Source: a virus. Taken from it: 32,771 bases of DNA. The stretch is from positions 1-32,771 of the IMG/VR virus record IMGVR_UViG_3300044941_000097. One strand, given 5' to 3'. Under the pieces are notes generated by a model that saw nothing but the letters and a program-made list of their open reading frames with translations, made no database searches and was not told where the DNA came from. Positions 14,884 to 23,146 of this stretch are shown here, in pieces. How positions within the stretch are numbered: the stretch's first letter is position 1; each line of letters begins with the position of its first letter. The position numbers were made by a program, and so were the translations under genes.

Positions 14884-15324
14884 GCAGACCTGACCAAAAA
14901 GCAGCCGCACCGCGGTGTGGACTGCAAGCTCCGCCTGACCGGCGCCAACGGGGACCTCTCCGACCTGATCTTCGCCGAGAAGATCAGCTGGAAGCCGGTC
15001 GTCGAAGACATCGAGACCAACCCGATCACCAAGCGGTACACGGTCCACCACACCTTCCTCAACGGCTACGACATCGAGCTGTCGGGCGTGAAGAAGGGCA
15101 ACGACCTGGTGCAGTTCTGGAAGCGCCAGGCGCAGCGGGACGCCCAGGGCAAGCAGATCGAGAAGATCCGCGCCGTCCTGAAGTACAAGGACCCGGACAC
15201 CGGCGCCGAGGAGACGCTCAACCTCAAGGGCGTCTCCTTCATGGACCCCGACGCCATCGAGGCCGGGGGCGGCAAGGAAAAGGTCGAGCAGGGCATCAAG
15301 CTGCATTCCGAGGAGATGGAGTAG
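14881..15324 (+). CDS. Tail tube protein
   Basis: 147 residues. It follows the sheath gene and has the small beta-rich make-up of tube proteins: DCKLRLTGANGDLSDLIFAEKISWKPVVEDIETNPITKRYTVHHTFLNGYDIELSGVKKG. The tube is the rigid inner cylinder through which DNA passes. The copied capsid-type leader indicates high translation, in line with a protein needed in many copies. The PBSX-type order (sheath, tube, chaperone, tape measure) supports the call. Confidence 0.85.
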   Translation: MADLTKKQPHRGVDCKLRLTGANGDLSDLIFAEKISWKPVVEDIETNPITKRYTVHHTFLNGYDIELSGVKKGNDLVQFWKRQAQRDAQGKQIEKIRAVLKYKDPDTGAEETLNLKGVSFMDPDAIEAGGGKEKVEQGIKLHSEEME

Positions 15325-15327
15325 CCC

Positions 15328-15699
15328 ATGGCCAACCCCAAGATCGAGCTCTCCACCGGCAAGGTGGTCGAGATCCTGCCGAAGCGCGACGTCGGCACCG
15401 AGTACCGGGCCCTGAAGCTCTGCGGTGCCAAGGCTGCCACCGACGGCGGCGAGGCGACGATCAGCCTCGCCGAGAACCTGCTGACCGAGATCGCCTACAC
15501 CTTCGTCCAGGTCGTCGAGGTCGACGGCAAGAAAGCCGCCGAGATCGGCACCGGTGTGGAAGGTGACGAGATCCTGATCAGCTTCCGCCGGCACTTCACC
15601 GACGGCGAGTGGGCCGAGCTTAAGGCGGCGATCGACGAGGTCGCCCCGCAGCGTGACGCCAAGGCGCCGGTGGGAAAGTACCGGATTATCTACACCTGA
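15328..15699 (+). CDS. Tail assembly chaperone, short form (gpG-like)
   Basis: 123 residues starting three bases after the tube stop. It lies between tube and tape measure genes, the fixed position of tail assembly chaperones, which bind the tape measure and tube subunits during tail building. The frame ends at TGA 15697-15699. Six codons before that stop the gene carries GGGAAAG in the phase needed for a -1 shift, so most ribosomes make this short form and a minority make the extended form given in a separate entry. Confidence 0.8.
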   Translation: MANPKIELSTGKVVEILPKRDVGTEYRALKLCGAKAATDGGEATISLAENLLTEIAYTFVQVVEVDGKKAAEIGTGVEGDEILISFRRHFTDGEWAELKAAIDEVAPQRDAKAPVGKYRIIYT

Positions 15700-15830
15700 G
15701 GCTGCTCGCCAACATCCGGCACGTCTGCCGCCACTTTGGTCTCTCCAAGGCCGAGGTGGCGGCAATGTCGTTGGATGAGTTCTGCGACCACCTCCATGTA
15801 ATCAGCGAGGCCGGGGACGATGGACTTTAG
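15328..15830 (+). CDS. Tail assembly chaperone, frameshifted form (gpGT-like, 167 aa)
   Basis: Slippage by -1 on GGGAAAG (15672-15678, read G GGA AAG in the zero frame) joins the short form to the downstream frame that runs to TAG 15828-15830. The added segment includes RHFGLSKAEVAAMSLDEF and DHLHVISEAGDDGL, a helical, acidic extension of the kind found as the T part of GT chaperones. No ribosome site or start codon is needed for it. The extension overlaps the tape-measure start by 11 bases. The heptamer is identical to the one used by lambda G-T. Confidence 0.8.
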
Positions 15831-17694
15831 GCTGGGATACAAGATCGAGCTGAACGACGGGGTCACCCGCCGGCTCGGCATGATCAACAAGATGCTGGCC
15901 CTCCTTCCCCCCGGCTTCCGCCAGGCGGCCGCTGCCTCGATCGCCGCCGGCAAGGTGATGGGCCGGGCCATGGCCGGGGTCAAGAACTTCGCCTTCAGCC
16001 TCAAGGGCTTGGCGCTCGGTGTGGGCAGCAGCCTGGTTCTCAAGGGCCTGATCGAGCAGTCGGCACAGGTCCAGGACCAGGTCACCGGCTTCGCCACCCT
16101 GCTCTCGCTCAACGACCTGGTCGTCGACTCCCAGGGTCGGCAGATCAAGGGCGCACAGAAGCTGGTGCAGGCCTACAAGCTCGCCGACCAGGTGCGCCGC
16201 CAGACCCAGGACGTGGCGGACAAGACCGCCCTGACCGACCAGGAAGCCCTGATGTCGGTTCAGCAGGTGCTGGGCCTCTCCCGCAACCTGGGCAAGTCCA
16301 GCATGGCGGAGAAGATCGACGTCGGCACCCGGGTGGCCGAGCTGGCCAAGCTGATGATCCCCGGCGTCAACGCCACGGGCATCACCTCCGAGACCCGTGC
16401 CCTGCTGACCGGTGAGAACCTGCGCACGAGCCAAGTCGCCTCCGGCCTGGGCATCCAGGGCAAAGAGGGCGAGAAGGCCCTGAAGCAGGCGATCAAGGAA
16501 GGCAAGATCATCCAATTCTTGCTCGATCGGACCAAGGATCTGGCCAGCTTCCGCCAGCGGGCATCCGAGAACTTCCACATCCAGGCCAGCACCTTCGAGT
16601 CGACCATCGGCCGCCTGCAGGCCCGGGCCGGTGAGATCCTGACCCGTAACCTCACCACCGCCCTGGCCAAGCTCAACGACGTCCTGGCCACCCCGGCGGC
16701 GGCGCAGATGGCCCGGGCGATCGGTGCCGAGCTGGGCACCGCTGCTAACAAAGCTATTGCCGTCGCCCAGCGACTAATCCAGCTCTGGCCACAAGTCAGC
16801 GCCACCCTGCGACCCTACGTCGACGGCCTAATCGAGGCGGGGCGTTGGGCCCTCGACCTGGGCATGACCATCTTCAGCATCGTCTGGCCCTCAATGCAAC
16901 GGCTGACCACGTCGCTGATCGGCGCCGACGGCGCTGGCGCCAAGCTCTGGCCGACCATCCAATGGGCCGCCGAGACGGTCCTGCCGTTGGCCGCGGCGGG
17001 CATCGCCTGGGTCGCTGATGGCCTAGCCACGGTCATCGACTTTGCCAACCAGCACCCGACCCTAGTCAAGTTCGGCATCGCCATGGCCGTGGCCTTCCAG
17101 GTCACACCGGGCATGATCGGCCTACTGGGATTCCTCGCCTCGCCGACCGGTCTGGTCCAGACCATGGGGCAACTGATCTGGATGGTCAAGGCGCTGCCGG
17201 GGTTCCTGGCGACACTGGCGCCGGCGTTCCTAGCCACAGCGGCACCAATCGCTGCGGTGACCCTGGCGGTCTGGGGGCTGATCGAGGCCTATCAGTTCCT
17301 GAGGGGCGTCCAGGACCAGATCGACGCCGCCGACGAGAAGATCGCCGGCGAGAAGGCGGCCAGCGCTGACAACGCCAAGGCCAACATGCTGCTCCGGGCC
17401 AAGGCCCAGGGCAAGACTTTGGCCCCGCATCAAGAGGCCTTCCTCGCCAAGGTCCAGCAGGGCCGATCGGTGCAGAAGGTGGCCGCAGCGGGCGTCGGCA
17501 AACAGGCCGCACAGGTCACGGCGCCGATCACGACGGGCGAGATCAAACTCGCCGGCGTCGTCGACAAGGACAAGCTGATGGCCGAGGTGATCAAGGCGCA
17601 GAAGACGCAGCTGGAAGCCTTCCAGCGTGACCTCGAGCGCCAGCTCAAGAACGGCGGCCGGCCTTCGGCCCTGGCGCCGGGAGTATCGGGGTAG
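15820..17694 (+). CDS. Tape measure protein
   Basis: 624 residues from ATG 15820. An amphipathic N-terminus is followed by long helices (RQTQDVADKTALTDQEALMSVQQVLGLSRNLG), a middle with regular helix content, and hydrophobic, partly membrane-like stretches at residues ~380-485 (AMAVAFQVTPGMIGLLGFLA, FLATAAPIAAVTLAVWGLIEAY). It ends in a Lys/Ala/Gln-rich coil. This is the make-up of tape measure proteins, which set tail length and enter the host membrane on infection. At about 1.5 Å per residue, a tail of roughly 90-95 nm is expected (inference from length). Confidence 0.88.
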   Translation: MDFRLGYKIELNDGVTRRLGMINKMLALLPPGFRQAAAASIAAGKVMGRAMAGVKNFAFSLKGLALGVGSSLVLKGLIEQSAQVQDQVTGFATLLSLNDLVVDSQGRQIKGAQKLVQAYKLADQVRRQTQDVADKTALTDQEALMSVQQVLGLSRNLGKSSMAEKIDVGTRVAELAKLMIPGVNATGITSETRALLTGENLRTSQVASGLGIQGKEGEKALKQAIKEGKIIQFLLDRTKDLASFRQRASENFHIQASTFESTIGRLQARAGEILTRNLTTALAKLNDVLATPAAAQMARAIGAELGTAANKAIAVAQRLIQLWPQVSATLRPYVDGLIEAGRWALDLGMTIFSIVWPSMQRLTTSLIGADGAGAKLWPTIQWAAETVLPLAAAGIAWVADGLATVIDFANQHPTLVKFGIAMAVAFQVTPGMIGLLGFLASPTGLVQTMGQLIWMVKALPGFLATLAPAFLATAAPIAAVTLAVWGLIEAYQFLRGVQDQIDAADEKIAGEKAASADNAKANMLLRAKAQGKTLAPHQEAFLAKVQQGRSVQKVAAAGVGKQAAQVTAPITTGEIKLAGVVDKDKLMAEVIKAQKTQLEAFQRDLERQLKNGGRPSALAPGVSG

Positions 17695-17698
17695 AGCT

Positions 17699-18652
17699 AT
17701 GGCCATCGCCAATCCGAGCACCATCGCCAGCCTGCTGATCGACGGCACCGATCTGGGGCTGACGGCACCAGAGACCTGGGAGGGCGGCACCAAGACCGCC
17801 CTCCGGGCCTGGTACTACCGCAAGGGGATCCCGACTCTGATCCAGTCGGGCCGGGTCACCCCCGAGCCGGTGCGGCTGTCGTTTCGGCTCACCGGTCCCG
17901 ATGCACTGCAAAACGCCCTCTACCTGGACGGGCTGCAAAAAACCAAGCGGGATGCGGTGCCCATCGTCTGGGGCCCGATCAGCTTTGCGGCCAAGATCCA
18001 GCAATGCACGTACACGGCGTCGCGCTCCGACGTCGCCGTCACCCTCGAGCTGCTCCCGGTCGACGACCCCAACCCGCAAGGGCAGGCGCAGGCACCGCAG
18101 ATCGAGGTGAACCCGGTCGACCTCCTGTCGGAGATCGGCGACGCCGTCGGCGGCCTGCTTGCCCAGGTGGAGCAGGCCTCGAAGTTCTTCGACAACGCCT
18201 TCCAGGGCATGCGCGACGCCGTCGACAACGCCACGGCCGTCATCGCACGCACCGAGGCGGCCATCACGGGCGTGGCCCAGATCGCCCAGTTGCCGGCGGC
18301 CACCGCCGCCACCCTGGGCGCCGACCTGGTCGACGCCTCTGCCAGGATCCAGAACGGGGCGGCCACGATCGTCACGGCGGCCAACGCCCAGGCGCAACTA
18401 CCGGCCGAAATCGTGTCGACGGTGACCACCCTGGCGACGAGTTCGGCGATCAGCGGGGAGCGCATGGAGTACATCGCCGCCCAGATGACGCCGGCCACGG
18501 TCACCGCCGTGCTCACCGAGGGCCAGACCGCCACCGATATCGCCGAGGCGGCCGGGGTGAGTGTGGCCGACCTGATCGCCGCCAATCCAGACCTGATCCG
18601 GACGCCGTTCACCCCGGGCACCACCGTGGAGGTCCCTGATGCCGGTGCGTGA
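17699..18652 (+). CDS. LysM-containing baseplate/tail protein (XkdP-like)
   Basis: 317 residues. The N-terminal domain (~1-125, beta-rich) resembles tail-proximal baseplate proteins. The middle (~135-255) is a long Ala-rich helical region. The C-terminus (~268-312: TEGQTATDIAEAAGVSVADLIAANPDLIRTPFTPGTTVEVPD) is a LysM domain, a peptidoglycan-binding fold, here with the usual hydrophobic pattern and PGTTVEVP end. The PBSX gene XkdP has this architecture and position after the tape measure. The protein probably links tape measure, tube and hub. Its stop overlaps the next start by 14 bases. Confidence 0.75.
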   Translation: MAIANPSTIASLLIDGTDLGLTAPETWEGGTKTALRAWYYRKGIPTLIQSGRVTPEPVRLSFRLTGPDALQNALYLDGLQKTKRDAVPIVWGPISFAAKIQQCTYTASRSDVAVTLELLPVDDPNPQGQAQAPQIEVNPVDLLSEIGDAVGGLLAQVEQASKFFDNAFQGMRDAVDNATAVIARTEAAITGVAQIAQLPAATAATLGADLVDASARIQNGAATIVTAANAQAQLPAEIVSTVTTLATSSAISGERMEYIAAQMTPATVTAVLTEGQTATDIAEAAGVSVADLIAANPDLIRTPFTPGTTVEVPDAGA

Positions 18653-19628
18653 ATCGCCTGACGTTCGTCTGCGGATCTTGGGCCAGGAGTACCGGCGCTT
18701 CGAGAGCGCCTCGACGGTGTTCACGGCCTACCACGAGCCGAACACCTTCGATGTGACCCTGCCCCTCGACACGGAGCTGCAGCGAGCGATCATCCAGGCC
18801 AAGGCGCCCCGGTGCGACATCTTCGTCGACGGGGCGCCCTGGTTTTACGGGCTGATCGACGAGGCCGAGGGCGACGTCGACGACGAGAGCGGCGAGCGGA
18901 TCCTGCGCCTCAACGGCCAGGATTTGATGAAGCCCTTCTTCCGGACGCCGATCCTGGAGACGATCAAGTCACGCACCGCCAGCGAGTGGATCAGCGAGCG
19001 GGCTCGGGCCCATGGCCTCAAGGCTCAGGTGACCACCTCCGCCCAGCCGATCGGGGCCCTGGTCGAAAGTAACCATTCGACTCTCAGCAACCACCAGAAG
19101 GAGGCCGACCTCCTCCAGGACCTCAACGCCTACCACGGCTACGTGGCCCGGGTGGACCTCGACACCTTCATCTGGGGCCCGCCACCGCCGCCGAGCCTGC
19201 ACCTGCGCTGGCACTTGGGGCAGCACTTCAACCATTTCAACTGGCGCAAGACGTTCGATGCCGAGCAGATCCGGGTCGAGGTGATCGGCTGGAGCCCCCG
19301 CAAGAAGAAAGGCCTCAAGCAGGCCAAGGCGACCGCCGGCGAGGGCCAGTACGTGATCCGCCTGATCCGGCCGGGCATCACCGACCGAGCCGCCGAGAAG
19401 CTGGCCCGCTCCGTGCTCGAGCAGGCCGAGCGGGCGGCGCTGCTGGTCAGCATCTCGGACCTGCCGGGCGACACCCGGCTGCGGGGCCTGGCCTGGGACT
19501 TCACCCTCTTCGATGTCGGGGCGGGGCCCAGCCAAAAGTTCTTCCCGACCAACGTGACGCACAAGTTCACCCCCGACACCCACGTGATGGACGTCGAGGG
19601 CTTCAATCGCGTGGAGGCACAGGCATGA
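18639..19628 (+). CDS. Baseplate hub protein (late control D / XkdQ-like)
   Basis: 329 residues. It shows the hub pattern: an N-terminal beta-barrel (FDVTLPLDTELQRAIIQAKAPRCDIFVDG), a second barrel (GLIDEAEGDVDDESGERILRLNGQDL), the helical SEWISERARAHGLKAQVTT segment with LLQDLNAYHGYVARVD typical of gpD/gp27-like proteins, and a final barrel. The hub forms the central trimer between tube and spike. Order, length and the stop overlap with the spike gene (ATGA) all fit. Confidence 0.82.
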   Translation: MPVRESPDVRLRILGQEYRRFESASTVFTAYHEPNTFDVTLPLDTELQRAIIQAKAPRCDIFVDGAPWFYGLIDEAEGDVDDESGERILRLNGQDLMKPFFRTPILETIKSRTASEWISERARAHGLKAQVTTSAQPIGALVESNHSTLSNHQKEADLLQDLNAYHGYVARVDLDTFIWGPPPPPSLHLRWHLGQHFNHFNWRKTFDAEQIRVEVIGWSPRKKKGLKQAKATAGEGQYVIRLIRPGITDRAAEKLARSVLEQAERAALLVSISDLPGDTRLRGLAWDFTLFDVGAGPSQKFFPTNVTHKFTPDTHVMDVEGFNRVEAQA

Positions 19629-20236
19629 GGACCCGGCGCGTCGCCGATGGCGTCAAATCACAAGCGGCTGGTGCCGGGGCCTGGGCCTACGACGGCCTGG
19701 TGGACGCCGTGGATCCGGCCCGGGGGACGGTCTCAGTCACGGTCCAGCCGATCGGGATCCAGGCCGAGGGCCTGCCGTACTTCACGCCGGCGACGGCGGG
19801 GCCCTGGCGCATGATCGCCCTGCCGGCCATCGGCTCGACGGTCAAGGTCGTCAGCACGGACCCCAACGCCGTCAACGCCGACTCGGCCTACGTGGTCGGG
19901 GCGGTCTGGGACGAGGACGATACGCCGCCCCAGGGCTACGCCGCCGGCGACTACCTCGTCGCCCACAAGGACGGCCCCAAGCTGCTGCTCAAGGCCAACG
20001 GCGAGATCGAGCATTACAGCGACTCGGTGAAGCTGGGCGACGCCAACGCCATCGCCCTGGCCAACGAGCGGATCAAACCATGGGCCGAGGCCCTGGTGCT
20101 CAAGCTCAACGCCGACATGGCGCTGCTCAAGGCCCACACCAACATCACCGGCTCGCCGGACCCCACCCTGGTGGGCATCGGCGGCTACGACGCGCCGGCC
20201 GCCAACACCATCACGACCAAGGTCAAGGCGACATGA
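19625..20236 (+). CDS. Baseplate spike protein (gpV-like)
   Basis: 203 residues. The N-terminal part (residues ~17-110: YDGLVDAVDPARGTVSVTVQPIGIQAEGLPYFTP, then VKVVSTD and SAYVVGAVWDEDD) is the OB-fold of gpV/gp5-like spikes. The region ~112-140 has HKDGPKLLLKANGEIEHYSDSVKLGD, the beginning of a repeating beta-spike. The C-terminus has no lysozyme domain. The trimeric spike punctures the outer envelope layer. The gene follows the hub with a four-base overlap. Confidence 0.8.
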   Translation: MRTRRVADGVKSQAAGAGAWAYDGLVDAVDPARGTVSVTVQPIGIQAEGLPYFTPATAGPWRMIALPAIGSTVKVVSTDPNAVNADSAYVVGAVWDEDDTPPQGYAAGDYLVAHKDGPKLLLKANGEIEHYSDSVKLGDANAIALANERIKPWAEALVLKLNADMALLKAHTNITGSPDPTLVGIGGYDAPAANTITTKVKAT

Positions 20237-20529
20237 CGGACCTGTTCTGCGACGACGACTTCGAGCTCGACGGGGCGGGCTACCTGCGCACGGCCACCAC
20301 CGTGGAGAGCGTGCGCCAGGAGATTGGCCGCCTGGCTGAGGAGGCCGGGTGGGTGGCCGCGCCCGTCGCACCGGCGCTGGCCGCTGACATCCAGGCCCGG
20401 ACGCTGGCGCTGCTCCGGGAGCATCCCGGCGTCTCCGCTCCGGAAGCCGTCAGCGTCGTCCAGGAGTCGGGCGGCGAAACCTACATTCGAGCGGCGTTTG
20501 ATGGCCAGCTGGCCGAGGTGAACCTGTGA
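20233..20529 (+). CDS. Baseplate wedge-like protein (XkdS/gp25 position)
   Basis: 98 residues from ATG 20233, overlapping the spike stop by four bases. The middle (SVRQEIGRLAEEAGWVAAPVAPALAADIQARTLALLREHPGVSAP) and the end (GGETYIRAAFDGQLAEVNL) have the small alpha/beta pattern of XkdS- or gp25-type proteins, which sit between spike and J genes in contractile-tail phages. Position is the main support. It is coupled to the J gene through a GTGA overlap. Confidence 0.6.
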   Translation: MTDLFCDDDFELDGAGYLRTATTVESVRQEIGRLAEEAGWVAAPVAPALAADIQARTLALLREHPGVSAPEAVSVVQESGGETYIRAAFDGQLAEVNL

Positions 20530-21620
20530 CGATCAAGGATGCGAGCTACCACGAGACCCAACTGCGCACCGGTCTGGTGGCCCGGCTGGGCCGGCTCAAG
20601 TTCCGCACCTGGGACACTCTGTCCGCCCTGGTGTCGGCGCTGGCCCGGCGGCTCGGCGAACAGTCGGCGACGGCCGCTCAGATTGTCAGCGACTTCTTCA
20701 TTGGGTCAGCGACGGGAACCGCACTCGATCGGCGGGGTGTCGGCAACGAGGGCAGCGCCCGCAAGGCGGCCGTCGGCAGCGTCGGCACGGTCACCGTGAC
20801 CCGGCCGGCGGGTGGCGGGGCGATCACGATCCCGGCCGGAACGCTGACCTTCGGCACCGTGCCCGATGCCAAGGGCAACCGGATCAGCTTCGCCACCACC
20901 GAGGCGCTGACGATGGGCGCCGGCGTCACCTCGGCCCCCGTGGCGGCCGCCTCCATCACGACCGGCCTGGCGGCAAACATCTCGTCGGGGACTCTGCTGC
21001 AGATCACCTCCAACACCCCGCTCGTCACGGGGGCGACAGCAACGGGCAACTTCACCGGCGGCGACGACATCGAAAGCGTCGAGGCCTACCGGGTGCGCCT
21101 CCGATTGCTGGCCCAGTCCCGGGCCAAGGCGACGGGCGATGCGCTTCTGGCGGCCGTGCTGGGCGTGAACGGCGTCGCCTTCGCCCGGGTGATCGACCAA
21201 CCGGCGAGCAACCCGCCGGTGCTGATCTATGCCGGCAACTCGTCCGGGCTGCTGCCGGCGCCGCTGGCCACCAGCGTTCAAGCGGCGGTCAATGCCGTCC
21301 GGGCCCAGGGGATCGCCCCCAGCTACTCGGCGCCGGTGACGGCCACCTTCAACCACACGCTGCAGCTGGTACTCGATGCCGGGGTGGCCATCGACGTCAC
21401 CAGCCTGCGGGCGCAGATCCAGGCCGACATCGCCGCCTACGTCGAGAGCCTGAACCTGACGACCGACCGGACGCACCGGATCAACCGGGTCCGGGACATC
21501 GTGATGGGCTACAAGCGCCTCGGTGTGCTCGACCTGGTCGACGCCAGCCTGCTACCGGCGGCCAACCAGACGCTGACGGATAACCAGATGGCGGTGATGG
21601 GGATCATCACATGGCTCTAA
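20526..21620 (+). CDS. Baseplate J-like protein
   Basis: 364 residues from GTG 20526. It carries the baseplate J signature: FFIGSATGTALDRRGVGNEGSARKAAVGSVGTVTVTRPAGGGAITIPAGT (residues ~58-107), the central FTGGDDIESVEAYRVRLRLLAQSRAKATGDALLAAVLGVNGV, and a C-terminal domain (TFNHTLQLVLDAGVAIDVTSLRAQIQADIAAYVESLNL). J proteins form the wedges that trigger sheath contraction. It overlaps the I gene by ten bases. Confidence 0.9.
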   Translation: MTIKDASYHETQLRTGLVARLGRLKFRTWDTLSALVSALARRLGEQSATAAQIVSDFFIGSATGTALDRRGVGNEGSARKAAVGSVGTVTVTRPAGGGAITIPAGTLTFGTVPDAKGNRISFATTEALTMGAGVTSAPVAAASITTGLAANISSGTLLQITSNTPLVTGATATGNFTGGDDIESVEAYRVRLRLLAQSRAKATGDALLAAVLGVNGVAFARVIDQPASNPPVLIYAGNSSGLLPAPLATSVQAAVNAVRAQGIAPSYSAPVTATFNHTLQLVLDAGVAIDVTSLRAQIQADIAAYVESLNLTTDRTHRINRVRDIVMGYKRLGVLDLVDASLLPAANQTLTDNQMAVMGIITWL

Positions 21621-22180
21621 GCCTGCTGTATCACGCTCGGGTCTGGCTGCAGAACCGCTTTCGGAACTCGGCCAACGCCCAGGCGATCCACGACGGCCTC
21701 GATGCATCGCTCGCCGAGATCGACACGGACCTGGCCACAGCCGAGGCCCGGACGATCATCGGCGAAGCGGACGCCGAAGGCCTTCGCCAATGGGGTGAGG
21801 ACCTGGCGGAGTCGAGGCTGCCCGGTCAGACCGACGCCCAGTACGCTGCCGCCCTGCAGGCGGTCTACCAGGGAGTGATGGTCGACCCGGCGAGCTGCGC
21901 TGCGATCCTCACCAAGTACGGCGTCACCGGCGTGCTGATCGACCGCGGCGACCCGGACGTCTATGCCGATCTCTGCTATGCCGGCGTGGACGCCTGGACC
22001 GTGGAGGGCCCGCCGAACTACGCCCACGTCGCCATCGCCTTCGATGCCTGGCCCGGATCCGGGCCGACTGAGGCCGACTGGAACCAGCGCTGCGTCAACG
22101 CCACAAGCAACCTCTACCGCATCAAGGCGGTTGGCGTCCGTCTGACGCCGTTTCTGCCCTTGACCACGCCCCTCGGCTAA
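21611..22180 (+). CDS. Tail protein I / YmfQ-XkdU-like baseplate protein
   Basis: 189 residues, starting inside the J gene. It follows J directly, as gpI or XkdU does. The N-terminus is helical (WLQNRFRNSANAQAIHDGLDASLAEIDTDLATAEARTIIGEADAEGLRQWGEDL, including the RxWG-like element near residue 60), and the C-terminal half is alpha/beta (VTGVLIDRGDPDVYADLCYAGVDAWTV). This family closes the wedge and connects to fibres. The call is by position and pattern. Confidence 0.7.
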   Translation: MALSLLYHARVWLQNRFRNSANAQAIHDGLDASLAEIDTDLATAEARTIIGEADAEGLRQWGEDLAESRLPGQTDAQYAAALQAVYQGVMVDPASCAAILTKYGVTGVLIDRGDPDVYADLCYAGVDAWTVEGPPNYAHVAIAFDAWPGSGPTEADWNQRCVNATSNLYRIKAVGVRLTPFLPLTTPLG

Positions 22181-22189
22181 GGAGAGACC

Positions 22190-23146
22190 ATGTCCAACGC
22201 AATCAGCCAGGCCCGGGTGGTCCAGCCGACGACGGCGATCATCGAAGGCGGCGAGTTGACCCGCATAGGCCAGCTGACGGCCAGCGAGTTTGCCCAGTTG
22301 CAGCGCCGCCTATTTGGCAACGCCGCCGGTGTCTACAGCGGCTTGACCGTAACGGCGACGGGCACCAATAGGGTGCTCAACGTGGCGGCCGGGACCGGGA
22401 TCGACGCCAACGGCAGCCCAATCGTCGTACCCTCAGTCACGCCGCCGGGCGGTAACACCCCGCAGGTCACCCTGGCAGCGGGTGACGCCACCCACCCCCG
22501 CATTGACGTGGTCTACCTGCAGGCAGCGGAGATCGACGGCGACATCGCCAGCATCCCGACGAAGGCCTCGCGCACGGCGCCCGTCGTCAACCAGATCCTG
22601 GCACGGTCGAAGCTGCAGCATTTCACCATTGCCGTCGCACAGGGCACGCCCAATGCGTCGCCTACCGTACCGGCCATTCCGGCGGGCGCTCTGCCGCTCG
22701 TGCAGGTGGCGGTCGCAGCCGCAGCCACAACGATCAGCGACGGCAACCTGACCCGGGTGGCGTACCAGTTACCGATCATCCTGCCTCCCGGCCCGTCGGC
22801 GTTCAGCTTTAATGGCGTTGGCCACCTGCCGGCCATGATCGGCTATGACCTCGACGCCTACCCGATCGTCAACGGCTACGTGATCACCGGCATCCAGATC
22901 ATGTGCCCTCGGACGCCGGCGAGCGGTTCGATCACCGTCGAGCTGCTCAAGTGTGTGCCCGGCGGCAGCCCCACCACGCTCTACACGAGCAACCCGCTGC
23001 CAGAACTGGCCTGTAACGGGGGCTATGCCGTCATCAACTCGCCCAACCTCCCCAACATCACCAGCCTGGCCGCCGGCGAGATCCTGATCGCTCGCCTGAC
23101 CGGTGCACCTGGTGGTGCGTTCGATTTGAAAGTGCAGGTAATCTAG
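22190..23146 (+). CDS. Tail fibre/baseplate-distal protein
   Basis: 318 residues from ATG 22190, with AAGGAGAG upstream. The N-terminal part (~1-110) has LTASEFAQLQRRLFGNAAGVYSGLTVTATGTNRVLNVAAGTGIDANGSPI, the kind of region that joins fibres to the baseplate, then HPRIDVVYLQAAEIDGDIASIPTKAS, common in phage tail fibre N-terminal segments. The C-terminal ~110 residues are beta-rich and may be a receptor-facing domain (VNGYVITGIQIMCPRTPASGSITVELLK). A TAGTG junction couples it to the glycine-rich gene. Confidence 0.7.
   Translation: MSNAISQARVVQPTTAIIEGGELTRIGQLTASEFAQLQRRLFGNAAGVYSGLTVTATGTNRVLNVAAGTGIDANGSPIVVPSVTPPGGNTPQVTLAAGDATHPRIDVVYLQAAEIDGDIASIPTKASRTAPVVNQILARSKLQHFTIAVAQGTPNASPTVPAIPAGALPLVQVAVAAAATTISDGNLTRVAYQLPIILPPGPSAFSFNGVGHLPAMIGYDLDAYPIVNGYVITGIQIMCPRTPASGSITVELLKCVPGGSPTTLYTSNPLPELACNGGYAVINSPNLPNITSLAAGEILIARLTGAPGGAFDLKVQVI

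Noticed and set aside
12646-15765. Minus-strand open frame of 1039 codons
   Set aside because: It lies opposite well-supported neck, sheath, tube and chaperone genes. Its composition (Asp, Val, Gly, Arg, Leu, His) is what the antisense frame of GC3-rich genes produces.
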